Below are positions 21,085 through 33,000 of a DNA stretch of 64,000 nt, one piece after another. Numbering within the stretch: position 1 is the first letter of the stretch; each line of letters begins with the position of its first letter. The DNA is taken from NCBI GenBank assembly GCA_037039685.1, contig JAWNGF010000001.1, positions 5,890,001 through 5,954,000 on the forward strand. The letters run 5' to 3'. The notes below the pieces were generated by a model. It ran no database searches. It was not told where the DNA came from and worked only from the letters and a program-made list of their open reading frames with translations. Position numbers and translations under genes: made by a program. Source of the DNA: Ceratobasidium sp. AG-K. Its lineage: Eukaryota; Basidiomycota; Agaricomycetes; Cantharellales; Ceratobasidiaceae.

Positions 21085-22229
21085 ATGCCCTACCGCCTCA
21101 GAGTCACGGCAGGACCCAGCTTGGATCTTTCAACACACAACTTAATTCAAGTCAACAATGACGACAGCCCGTTGGAGATTCAGTCCCCACATTTCAACGG
21201 TCGGATCGTAGTTCGCGTCAAATAATTCTCTGGGGTGACCGATAATGGCTTACCTCGCGATGAAGCTGGGGATTACCGGACGTCGATGTATTTCGACAAT
21301 AAAACGGCAACGTTCAGTTTGCAATGTCAAGGTACGCTTGATTTTTCCAGGCACTTGGATCAGCGCACTTACACGTGGCTATAAACAGGTCAATATGGTG
21401 ATCCAACAGGGAATGATAATCTAACCGCCGACGATATCTTATTTGGCATTGTCTTGCGCGAGTAAGCATTGTCCCCTTGCTTCTAAAGTCCCGTGTTTTC
21501 TCGGTTCGGTCAACCTTATACCTCGTACTCACTTTCACACTGCATAGATCGTTAAATGATACGCCAGCGCTTAGCCGGCATCTCATCGAGCGCACGATGC
21601 GGTTCTTCTGGCCCCTCATGGAGTGTGACCTCCACAACCCCTCCCCCTGGGTTCTCTCGCCCATGTTTGCCACCATGAGCCGCATACAGGCTCGTACCGG
21701 CATAGCGGGTCGCGAAGAACTCGACTCTCAAAAATACTTCCGTCAAGCTCAGAGGTCGCGACCCGAGCTGCCCCCGTGGCCTGGAATTATGACTGATGCG
21801 GAGAGCGAAAGTGTGACGCCTTTTTTGCGAGCTCGATGCCGATCGCGCGCCTCGAGCGTACCCCGGAGCCCAAACCAGAACATGTCACCCCCCGCTCACA
21901 GATCCATCTTTCGTCCGTTCTCGTACTTGACTCGGACTCAGTCGTTCCCTCCGCATGCGCCACTTCGAACCCCCAAAGAACGCAAGAGCCACTTTGCCTC
22001 GCCCATTGTACGGAAACAAGTGCGCATAGAGCCCACGGATGTCATCACCACGGACTTTCGGAATTCGTTTATTGATTTTCGGGATTTAAGTCTTGCCGTG
22101 CCTGGGGTACCGTTTAGGATTGACTTGGCTCGGCACATGGTGGGGCGCCCGACGCAGTATGTATGCCGTTCCCGGACGGGCGTGGTGTTCTGGGCGATTG
22201 TATTCACTATTCTTGAAGATAATAGTTAG
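21085..22229 (+). CDS. DUF1769 family protein, interrupted by an in-frame TAA
   Basis: The Met at 21085 opens MPYRLRVTAGPSLDLSTHNL, the typical start of fungal DUF1769 proteins (PF08588). After the segment ending GRIVVRVK there is a TAA at 21223-21225, and the same frame continues at once with FSGVTDNGLPRDEAGDYRTS and YFDNKTATFSLQCQGQYGDP. The break falls exactly where the family has one residue between K and FSG. Introns follow at about 21332-21388 and after LFGIVLR near 21462, and the last exon runs to TAG at 22229 with HLIERTMRFFWPLMECDLHN and a basic Pro/Ser-rich tail. No splice pair that removes the TAA was found. It is either a pseudogene, a base error, or a readthrough case. Function of the family is unknown. 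Confidence 0.65.
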
Positions 22230-23455
22230 ACCTAGACCGGCTTTAGTAATGTGATTTAATTTGCTGTGATGGACTCGGTAGATTGGCGCCACCAACAGTG
22301 GGATGCTGAAGTAGCCGAGAGGTTTCGATATTTGCTTCTAAGATCGGTACAAAATACTAGCCGAACTCATAAACTCATTATATTATATATGGACACTATT
22401 CGAGAATGCGCATTGTTGCTCACTGCTCCACTTGTCATTGCCTCGGAAGCCGTCAAATTAGAGTCGCAAGTGATCTTCAGGAGGTATCACGTGACCGCCT
22501 CTGTGCGATCAAAAAAGTTCCAAGCCTCACCGCCCAGCTTGGACCTGCACCTCGTGTAGGATATATTAGTCCACAAAGGCAAGGCTAATCACGTACATTC
22601 TAATTGTGATGGAGCGGCTTGGCTGCGCGATCTTCGGTTGGCTGCTTCAGTGAGAGTCAATGATTACAGTTTCGTGCGATCCGCCTTCGCGCGGAATTAA
22701 ACGTGGTTTCACTCGCATACATGCACATCCTTTGCTGAGATCCCTGTCTTGGAGTGAATAATTGTAAAGTGGAGGACTCTGAGAGACAGAATATCGCGTG
22801 CGCATTGTCGAGGTGCGCACCTTTATCACAGGAGTCATATTCCCCCATGTCTCACTCGCACAGGTGGTCGATCGTTGTCCATTGTACAATAGAAATTCTG
22901 TGGTAATTTTAGTGGTTGCACGTGAGGCGGAGTTTGATTGAGCATTGTCACATCAGCGCAAACAGGGTGCGCCATGGGATTACTGCCGTCGATCCTCGCC
23001 AGAGTTTAATCTGCGGTGTACGCGAATCTAGCGGATTCTTCCTGGGATTTGGGCGACGGACTTCGTCTTGAATACAATTTACTGTAATTCTCAGCCCGGA
23101 CTGTATCTCACGGCAGGCCCAAGTGTTACTTGCACCCTGGCGGGATTAGCGACCACTCCTAGGGGGCTGGGGGCGGATCACGGCCCCTAATTCGGGGGTG
23201 CCTTTGTCTCGTTCCTCCTGATTCACTGTAATAGGTGGCTATAGCAGGCTTGTGGGACTTGGACCTCTGTATTGTGTAGTGCACTAATGCCTCCACAGCA
23301 GGGCTCTGGGGGGCTTGTTTTTAAGGCCGCAAGGCCATAGGGGACACCCTCACCACTCACCGCTCCCGCCCACTGCGCGCTTTCGTCCGCTCGTGCTCGT
23401 TCAGATCGTCTTAGCACCTCTCCCCGACGCTCTCAGCTTTCCTACCCATCTAAAG
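22230..23455. other. Long intergenic region upstream of the zinc-finger gene
   Basis: About 1.2 kb has no supported gene. It has GC-rich patches near 23150-23200 and probably serves as promoter and 5' leader of the transcription-factor gene at 23456. CACGTG appears near 22488 and 22920. No RNA gene or repeat was recognised. Confidence 0.4.
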
Positions 23456-25185
23456 ATGGGTTCTCAAGCACCTAGCTCGGTGAGGACACCCACACGCTCC
23501 CCTTGACCTTGCTAATCCATCACACCGCCGTTTCATCAAGGCCAACCAGAATGGCCCTGCATCCGCAGAGGTAGGAGTGCGCCTTAACTGCTCTTTCTGC
23601 ACTCTTACTTGGACCAAGCCGTGTGAACTCGAGCGCCACTTGAGCACTCACACCAACGCCAGGTACGTCCAGATCTCCCCACCGGCGCGTCACACGAGCT
23701 CACAAACGTAAAGGCAGTTTCATTGCCCTACCCCCGGCTGCTCCAAGTCCTTCAACCAGAAGACCGCACTACAGACGCATAGCAATACACAGTATGTATT
23801 GCCCTTGTAGCTACGAGCGCATGCTAATGGCTCCGTGGTAAGCACTCGACTACGCCCCCATCCATGTCGCAAGGGCTGCACGAGCCAGTTTGGCGATCCA
23901 TCTTCACGAACTCGCCACGAAAAGGAGATACATATGCCAGAGATCGGCTTTCGTTGCCCCGTATGTATCCAAAAGCGAGTACTCGGATTCACGTTGACTG
24001 GTGAATCGCACTAACCCTCGGCTTAGGCACAAACGTAAGGAGGCATTTCGCAAGCATTACTCTGGTGTCCACAAAGTCGAACCTACGCCCGAGATATTCG
24101 AAGCCGCGAAGACGCTCTGCCGCGAGATGTGGGAGCAAGAAGAAGCTGAGAACGGCAGGGCCCCCGTCGCTGTACAGTCGAAGAAGCGTCCTGCGCCCGC
24201 GATCACTGCTGAAGATGTAGCTCCCCCTGCTCGCAAGCGCCGTGGTGCTATTGCGTCTGCTTCAACAGCCCGACCCCGACCCCAACCCAGTCTCAATAAT
24301 AATCCAACTCAGTTCTTCACTCCTCAGCTTGGTCACAAGCGCAACGAGTCCGAGGAATCGGGCGAATCCTTCGTCAGTAGCGCCTATTCCCATGGTGCCC
24401 ACGACAGGTACACCGAGACCTTCAATCCCGCTTATCCTCTCCCCTTGCCCTACTCGAGTGGTTCATCCGAGGTAGTCCGTTATGCAGCCCGCGACTCTTC
24501 GTCGCCTGGTAGTTCTCCGGGGGGCTATCAAACGATGCACATGCCCAGTCCCCAGTATGAGCACGAGCATGACGATGTAACTGAAATGGCCTTGCGACGC
24601 CTCGCTGGTGCGCATATCCCAACTGTGCAGGCTGTGGTTGCGCCGGCCGAAACTGTTACTGGCCCCTCTGGTGGGCATTATGGGTACTCGAGTGGTGCTC
24701 CCGCGCCCGACATGTCTCGCTCCCACTACACTTCTCCGCTTGATAATCATTTGAATACACATGCTGGTCTCCCTTGGACGCATGTAGCCCCTTCAAATTC
24801 TCCAAACGCCAGCAGCTGGAGCGGCACCCATGACCCTGCCGAGTCCATCCCCCGTAGCATGCTTCGCCCCGTTCATCCCCACTCTCTTGGGCACGCTCAA
24901 TTGCAGGCTGGCCAGGACATGCCAATGTACCACCCCTACGGTGATCAGAACGGAGTTCATCGGGCTGCGCACGGTCAGAGCGGCCACCTTTCAGTTGCGT
25001 CTGGCTTCCGAGGCGAGTCGCATATTGGGTTTATCGACAACAGCTACCGCCGAGACGATGATCAGAATGAATCAGTCACTCCTCCCCACCCTGAGTCTGC
25101 TTACGACTCTCCTTCGTTCTACGACGGCCCTACTCCAGTCACGCCGGTCATTTTGACCGGGGTGAATGGTGTAATCCGCGATTAA
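23456..25185 (+). CDS. C2H2 zinc-finger transcription factor
   Basis: The N-terminal part holds at least three C2H2 fingers: a first with CSFCTLTWTKPCELERHLST, a TFIIIA-type second with FHCPTPGCSKSFNQKTALQT, and a third with HPCRKGCTSQFGDPSSRTRH after a TRLRPH linker. HKRKEAFRKHYSGVHK forms the second half of a fourth. The long C-terminal exon (to TAA at 25185) is disordered, rich in Ser, Pro, His and Gly, with an early basic patch (KKRPAP...ARKRRGA) that may be a nuclear signal. Likely introns lie after codon 8, after NAR, after SNTH and after the CP of finger four. At the last junction the exon phases do not match with any canonical pair; one base fewer in the CCCC run at 23957-23960 would restore the frame. 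DNA-binding by the fingers is well supported; targets are unknown. Confidence 0.8.
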
Positions 25186-27209
25186 GTTTATTCTAACGTT
25201 ATCCTATGGCTTTGACTTTTCGATCGCGTTCTGCTATGTATTGATATGCTACCACGGCTTGTTATGGTTCTTGCGTCCCCTAGGTCTGACCTGATGTATT
25301 ACCTGTTCGCGTGATGAATTCCAATGATATATGAACATGGTCGAGACCGCCGCCGCAAATGCTAAACTCATGAAAGTGGCAGCACTAATATCACAAGCCC
25401 GTACACGGTCTCTATGCCACAGTGTCTTCCAACCTCGGTGATCACAGCGTGTCGAACCACAACCGCGGTTAAGATCAAACAGGCCATGCACGCGCTGCCC
25501 ACATGGGGCTGTTTGAAGGTGAGTTGAGGGTGAGACACTGAGCTTGTCGCAGCCCCATCAGACGCGCTGCGTAAGAGCTTCAGATTACGCACTGTCAATA
25601 AGGTGGGTGTATGCATCAGGCGCCTACAGTCATTCCAAGTTGCGGACACTGTTGTACCAAAACAGTCATCTCGCTGGCCAAACCGATGAAAACTGAAGAC
25701 CCCTGATACCACGTGATACACGAGGTGGCGAAGGCCTCGAGGTACTGGGTTCGCCTTGTGTAAATGTGCATTCCACAATACCTGCAAAACTCCCAGTCTG
25801 AATCCAAGGGCTCCGAGATTGGCTGAACCTAGGGGATGAGCATATTTCCGAACCATATTCGAAGCTCTAGACCTGCAGGTGCCTTCAGGCGGGGGCGCTG
25901 ACAAGTCTACACCCTTATGCGGTAGCCAGAGGACATATCGGCGGGCAGACTTTACCATTGCAACCTAGGGCCGAGGCTCGTCGTACCCACCCAGGACGGG
26001 ACCACCCCAGATTACTTTGTGCGACCTGGTCTGTTGCTGGTTGTTGACCATACCGCCTTTACACACGCAAATTTCCATCTTGCGTTGTCCGTATCTCCGC
26101 GCGTAATTTCTTTCTCCACGGCCGTTCTCACGCTGTTTAGACTTGCAGCTCGGAAAGCTTTCATTTTCATCACCTTTATGGGCCCGCACATACCCCATTC
26201 TCAATGCTAACGACAGAACCATACGAAGACTTCTCGTAAGAATCCGGGTCGCAAGACACACTTGCAAAGCGCACTAGACCCACGAATGGCATACTCGTGA
26301 GTCGGCCGCCTGAAATTCCAAACTCGTGTCTCTCAGTTTTCCCCCGGCTTTTAGGACCAATTTTCTCCGAATTTTGGACAGCAAACCTCATGGACGTGCT
26401 ACCCGTAATCCAGGGCCAGTTAATTTCAGCCATATTCAGTCAAAAATGCACGTCAGGATGACGATCCCCGAACAAGCCTGGAGGCAACCTGCAGGCAATG
26501 TGGGATTGGAAGCTCTGGAGGCGGCCACAGGTTTCCAGTCAGAGCTCATGCAAGTGCTTGGGATAGGACACGTCCCTCGCAAGCTCGCTGACTTTCCTTG
26601 CACGTGTCATCCCCATGGCGGAGACCCCGGACAGCGCGACGGAAAAGGAAGATCAATCGTATTGTCCTTGAATAGTGGTGAGTGTGATGCTGGATTGGCC
26701 GAGTTGGCTGTGTGGGAGCACAGGCGACTGACAAACACAATGCACCCCAACAGGCTTGCTCAGGCCGCCTGCGGGCTCCGGGTGGGGTGGAAGTCGAGAA
26801 GCTTGGGAGCCAGAGCGGGCGGTGCCGGTTATGAGGCGGTGTCCCCCGTATGCGTCGGGTTCATATTGCCACATAAGGATTCGCGCGCGCAACATGGTCC
26901 GAGCGCTGGGACCGAACTTCTACAATCAGTTCGTACTTTTTCGGTTACATATGACAATTTGGCCGCTCTGGCGTTTGGACCCCCTTCGCCTTTTAAGGGA
27001 TACTCCTCCAACCCCTCCAAGTCCGGCATTCGGGTTATAGCCGTTTCGGAGACTCACAACCACCGATTGACTTCCAATACACATAGCGGCTCCCTCACGC
27101 TCCGAAGCCTGTCGATTTATGTTTCGAGGGGTCGACCCTCGCGCCCTCCATTCCCGTCTTCCCACTGCTTATATAGCCACTTGCGCTCGTTCATCAACCC
27201 TCCGCCAGC
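25186..27209. other. 2-kb stretch without a confident gene
   Basis: Open frames occur on both strands, including a 196-codon frame at 25368-25958 (-) and a 315-codon frame at 26326-27273 (+) that overlaps the start of the ABC gene. None shows a family feature, and the composition is mixed. The minus-strand part at 25600-25800 contains hydrophobic pieces in different frames and might be a decayed membrane-protein gene, but I cannot support it. Confidence 0.35.
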
Positions 27210-29867
27210 ATGGTCTTCTCCGCGCTCCCTACGCTCCTACATTGCTTCTGGCTGCGCGAGTCGCTGGGTATAGACCCTCAAGCCAAGAAGATCGAATACT
27301 GTAGCCTTGGAGAGGACGAGGACGGCAGCCAGCCGCCGAGCCCGACTTCCACCCCTCCACTCGCCGAACGGCACGACTACAACGATGGGCCGATGTCCGA
27401 ACAATTTAGCACAGTAAACGCAAAACAGGACGACATATACCAGGCGTGGTTGGCCTCAAGGCAGACTGGGGACGGACAGACACTCACACCTGGGCAACAA
27501 CGTCGGATGACCCCAACCAACATCCTGATTGCTCTGCGTATTCTCAGCGTCTGTGTCATCGATCTTCTGGAACTCTTATGGGGGGTTCATCCCATGCGTA
27601 CCATCGCCCTCATCCTTCACAATTTTATCCGTGGTGTTTTGCCGGCAGCCCGGTTGCATTCGCAGGCTCGAATCATCGATGCGGTCAGTAAACGCCTGGC
27701 TCACCCAGGCTATGACTAATACCCACAGAATAGATCCAAACAAGCATCACAACGGGGGATATTGCGCTGGCGAAAATAGGCAGGTCGCTGGCGATAGAAA
27801 TCATCCGTATGCTCGCCGAGTCCTTGTTTGACTCTATCACGTACGTCCCAATTTCTGCCTCCAAGCGCGAAATTAATCCGGTATATCCAGAACTCAAAAT
27901 GAGACTCTGGTCCAACAGAGCGTCAGATTTCGGGTAGAATATCTACAAATTCAACTCAGACTCCGACTAGATATCCCCACTTTGGCTGATCCAGATGTCA
28001 CGGCTCTTCTAAGCGAGTCCGATATGTTTGTCCGCTCGTTCTCGGGAGCTGGCGGGTTTGGGCTACTGTCGCCCTTCGACCTTATTCGCACTGTCTCGAC
28101 TTTTTCTGAACTCGCGACCCAGCTCTATCTGGTCTGGTACATGTCAGCTGGACTCTTTGACGCCTCGCACGTACTCATGCTCGTCTTTGCTTTCTTGCCA
28201 ACTCTTCTTTCATGGGCTAGCGCCCGAGTGTCTCAGCTCTTGGCATGCCCGTGGCCGGATTACGGTGAGGAGTCCGAGGGCGCAGAGCAATCGGAGCGAC
28301 ATGAACGGATGCGTAATCTGGCCCATGACAGCTACCACCGGCCTGAGATCCTGTTGTTTGGGCTGAGCGACTGGATTTTGGAGAGTTGGGCTACTGCTCG
28401 GAAATCTGTCCTTGGCTTGTCAGCATCGCAAGAGTCAACAACCGCTAGTACATTTCGGGAAATGGCCCGGTCGAGTTCATCCGAGTTGTTTGGAATGGTT
28501 CAGCACGTACGTCACAGCGCGCATACCTTTGCAGCGGGCAGAAATAACTAAAAATTCAACTTAGATTCCAATTGCATTGCAACTGGGCAAGTCGTCCTTA
28601 GGGACGGTCACTATGTATCGCTCGGCGGTCCAACAGCTTGCGTTTACATTTTCGTCTCTGGCGACTACATTTTCCATGGCCTTTCAGGCAGTATTTCTGA
28701 TGGCAGCGTTCCATGCTTCGTTGAACCTGAAACCCGCGCTGGAACCCAGTTCGGAAACTAAAGTTGAATACGAACAACAGGTTCCGCGTGATGGAGGGAT
28801 GGCATTACAACTCAAGTACGGTCCTTCCCAATTAATTCTAGCGGATTCTTATTGATATTTTGGTAATATAGGAACGTAACCTTCACCTACCCTGGGCAGC
28901 GGGAACCAACCTTGAAGTCCATCAACTTGGACGTGAGGGCCGGGGAGACACTTGCTATTGTTGGAATCAATGGTGCCGGTATGTGCAAACATCCGGTTAA
29001 TATAGCATGTGAAATACAGCTAATTTTTGGGTCATGCTTAGGCAAAACGACGCTTATGCACGTCCTGCTTCGGCTGTTTGACTTCACTTCGGGAGAATTC
29101 CTTGTCAATGGTGTTGACATCCGGCGGTATTCGCCAGCCGACCTGCACCGTCGTACCACTGCATTATTCCAATCGTTTTCAAAATTCGGCAATGCCACAG
29201 TTCGCGAAAATACGGGCACGGGTGACATTTCAAGCATATCATCCGACGAGGCGCTTGAAGAGGCTCTGAAACGTGGGAGCGCGTCTGGGCTCGTCGACTC
29301 GTTGCCCTTTGGTCTAGAAACCAAATTAGACTTTGGTGGGTTTGGGTCTCATACCCCACGAAGCCGCAGCGCCGCGGGTGGACGAGATTTGGGGGGCCAT
29401 ACGGAAACACACCGTCCAGATGAACGTTTCGGCCTCAGCGGAGGAGAGGTATGTGATGCAATAATCCAGAATGTTATTGGTGCTGATGCCTCAGTCCCTG
29501 TCGTAGTGGCAACGCTTGGCTCTTTCCCGCGCATTTATGCGGCTTGGCTCCGCTGATTTGGTCTGTTTGGATGAACCTACTGCCTCATTGTCCCCCGAGG
29601 CGGTTAGGCAGGTTTACCGCTCACTATTGAGTCCCAGCGAAACGAGATCGCGAAGGCGAACAACTATATTCATCACACATCGACTTGAGGAGGCCCGTTT
29701 AGCTGACCGAGTAGGTGTCATTTCGGTGGCCAGAATATTTGAATGACATTGACACTCCTCTTCAGATCGCCGTTTTTGAAAGAGGAACCATTTCTGAGAT
29801 TGGGCGACATGAAGAGCTCATGCGGTTAGGGGGCTCATATGCCGCTTTGCACCATCAAGGATCATGA
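27210..29867 (+). CDS. ABC transporter half-molecule (membrane domain plus one ATPase)
   Basis: Eight exons, 27210-27683, 27734-27840, 27891-28506, 28565-28815, 28872-28978, 29042-29448, 29507-29725 and 29766-29867, encode 760 aa. The first 480 residues carry scattered membrane helices (LRILSVCVIDLLELLWG, ASHVLMLVFAFLPTLLSWAS, MAFQAVFLMAAF). The ATPase follows: NVTFTYPGQREPTLKSINLD, Walker A GINGAGKTT, Q-loop ALFQSF, signature LSGGEWQRLALSRAF, Walker B ADLVCLDEPTASLSPEA, and H-loop TIFITHR. Introns interrupt both Walker A and the signature. About 30 Gly/Arg/His-rich residues precede LSGGE, longer than usual. All catalytic motifs are intact, so ATPase activity is plausible. The membrane part is poorly conserved and I cannot name a substrate or clan. 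It is convergent with PHO81. Confidence 0.85.
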
Positions 29868-29926
29868 TATGCCCTCGTTATACGTATTCAACCCCTCTCT
29901 TTAGCTTCGTTGATCTTCAACCAGAT

Positions 29927-29940
29927 CCCCCCCCCCCCCC
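29927..29940. repeat. C14 homopolymer
   Basis: Fourteen consecutive C residues lie in the 3' region between the ABC gene and PHO81. Length polymorphism or a base-calling error is likely at this tract. Confidence 0.9.
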
Positions 29941-30029
29941 TAGTTTAGGGGCTATTTTTGAATTATGTATTTTAGTGTATCTCTACATTCGTGTGCGTAC
30001 TGTATTTTCAAAATTTATTGTTTCGTACG

Positions 30030-33000
30030 TTATAACTGATTAGCCGAGGAAAAATATTCGTGGACTGTCAGCACTCCCTGTGTGAGAGTAGCATCGAGGT
30101 TTAGGGGTTCAGTGTCCGGACCAACCGGCAGGCTGGCAGTTACTTGGTCGGGTAAGCCAAATGACCCCAAAAGGATGTTCGAGTCTCGGACCGCTTGTGC
30201 TATAGACGGAACTTGACGCTGAAGAGTCGTTCGGCTAAGTATTACCCTGCAAGGAACAGTTGTCCCACTCACTATGAGGCGGGCATCCACTAAAACACCA
30301 AGAAGGTTATTCTCCCTTGCAAAATCAACTGCGCCGCTGATGCTCCTCTGACGCAAATCGCCTACAGCTGTTTCGATGCTTGCCTCCGCGTCGTGGCTTT
30401 CGCGAGGCAGCATTCCGCAATAACTCGAAAAGAAAACTGGATCTGTGGGAAGGCAACGTGTTAGCGATCCGGCCCGAACGACTGTGCAATGGTGTCACGT
30501 TCGAATACCTACAATTTGGCTGTTTCCAGTTCAAGGCGGTGCATACGAAAGGGCTAAACGACGTCAGCACTAGTTTACGTCTTGAGGGCTGTGGATCCTC
30601 GGCTTGATTGGGATATGCAACCGCATATACGGCTCGGAGAACAGAGTCAACGACAGCGTTGAGGGTCTGGTTCACTCTTCGGTTGGAGTCTGGCGCCCAC
30701 GCAAGCTCAATACATACACCGAGCGTCATGGGTAAAACCTAGCAGATTCAGGTTCATCGTTGGCCAGGCAAGCCGAGTTACTTACCTGTAAAGCGTGCTC
30801 CAGCGAACAGAAACCCGAAGACAGCGCCACATGCCAATCCGAAGCAGCCGAGACGGATCTTCCTGCTGGCGTATTCCCTTGCGCAAGACTGTTGAACTGG
30901 GCATACGTCACATTTCCAATGCTCAAGTCGAACCCATGAACAGGCAAACGGCTTTGGGCATAGACAACAGGCACCAGGTCACGCGTCACCTGCACAACAA
31001 GGTGCACAAACTCGCCAGTTAGCGATGATGTAATCACAGTGCCCCCAGCAATGGGATTTCCAGAGACATTCAGTGCGGGGGATGCATGGATTGAGCTTAG
31101 GCCACCTGAAAGTCCCGCACGAGAGGCAGGTTGTTTTGTCGAAGCTAGAGTGTTGGAATTCAAGGGGGCAGTCGACGACTTCCAGTATGTTTCAAACTTG
31201 CTACCTAAGTCGAAGCCAGGGCTACTAAAGGGGGTGATGATGCAGACATCAAATGAAACCTTGAGTTAGTATCAGTAATGGTGTTCTTGATGAATAGCTA
31301 GCGTAACGGCCTCATACCTGTCCTATAAGGTGCAGCCTGTGGTCTAATATCGGCAAAATCATCTTCCCTGTGCCTTGAAGTTCGGTGAATGAGTGCTCGA
31401 GCGCCACAGCACGGCCTATCGCTTTGGACCCAAATGAGGGATAGACGGAAAATTCCAACGTAAGGTTATGCAACCCGCGAACTTGGAAGGAAAACATGTC
31501 CTGGTCATCGGAAAGTGGAAGAACAACATTGAATGATGAGTCCGTCGCTGAGAAGTTTGATGTCGCGACCAGCTTGAGAGATGGATTTGACTGGGGTAGC
31601 GCCTTGCTCGACATCCCTTGCAAGCGAGGTACCAGTTCAACGCCAGCCACAGGGCGAAGAACCTTGTTGTCATGTGAAGTCCACGGGCATCCCAGCGCGA
31701 TTTGGACGAGATAGTTGTGATCAAGATAGTTGTGGCCATAAACCCGGAACGGCATGATGGGAGGGGCAGTGAGAGAGTTGGGATTGGCTCTGCATCAAGA
31801 TCAAAGTCGAGGGCCGTTTCTAGGTCTGATGCCGGGGATATCGAAGGCATTTTCTTGACCTTGGATATTGTGTTTTGCACGGATTGGACGGCGAGAGCAA
31901 GGGCATGCATACAATCGGTGTGGCCAAACCATGCAGCATAATGAATTGGCTGCCTTCCAACATCATCCACAGCAGCGGGGTTGTGGCCAGCTTCGAGCAA
32001 CAATCGAGCACATTCAAGGTGGCCGTATCGCGCAGCATGAAATAGGGGTGTCCATTCGTTGTACTTGTCAGGAACGTCTTGGTGGGGATCGCGAAGAAGT
32101 AAACGACAGATTTCAGTGTGGCCTTCTTGGACTGCCAGATGCAAGGGGAGCTCGCCATTTGTATTAGGCTGACTGGTAGCACCGTGCGCGAGTAGCAGCA
32201 ATACAACCTCTTTATGACCGTGCTTGCAGGCCAAGGAGAGTGGAGCCAAGTCTTGCCCTGCTTGAGCTGACATGGGATTCACGCGACCGTCGACTAGAAG
32301 TGTGCGGCAGCACTCCATGTGCCCGTTGACGGTCGCATGAACAAGAGGAGAAAAATTATCCATATCCAGAGCGTCTGAGGGGGCGCCCGACGCCACCAAA
32401 GCGCGACAGACATCAGCGTGACCCTTCAATGCGGCATAGTGAAGTGCGCTGCGCGCATATACGTCGATCTTGGCAGGATCAACCCCACGAGCGAGCGCCG
32501 TTTCGACTAAAGGGAGCTGGCCGGATAGAGCAGCTTCATGAAGAAATGTTCGGCCACTAATATCGTCTACAGCTTCAGCATCAAATGCAGGGGATGCCAC
32601 GATCAAATCTGACACCGTTCGGGGAGCTTCAATAGCTGCTTTCCATAGGATACGGACGATGTGGTTTTTGTCGGATGTCGCACTTGCTTCTTGAGCTAGC
32701 AGAAGCAGTTGTTGGATCTGGGACTCGTTAGGTTCGGGGGTATCGATGGCTTTGCTAAGGTTCCCTTCGAGGTCTATGATAGCGCTACTATGCGCCGCCC
32801 GGCTGAGTGCAATGTGTTGGGTAAGCATCAGATCGCCAGAACCAGTCCCTGGATGAATGTCTAAATCGTCGACCGCCACGTTGGTGAGATCAAGTAAACA
32901 CGCCGCCACAGTGTCCGACAACTCTGCGATAAGCTAATGACATTGTTGTTAGTGGCTGGGAAAATGTATATGATGTCAAGTGTCTCATACCTCTCGGTTG

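Noticed and set aside
25368..25958. 196-codon minus-strand open frame
   Set aside because: Composition and lack of any family feature suggest chance; possible pseudogene pieces lie in several frames.
26326..27273. 315-codon plus-strand open frame before and over the ABC gene start
   Set aside because: It has no domain, and overlaps the well-supported ABC start in another frame.
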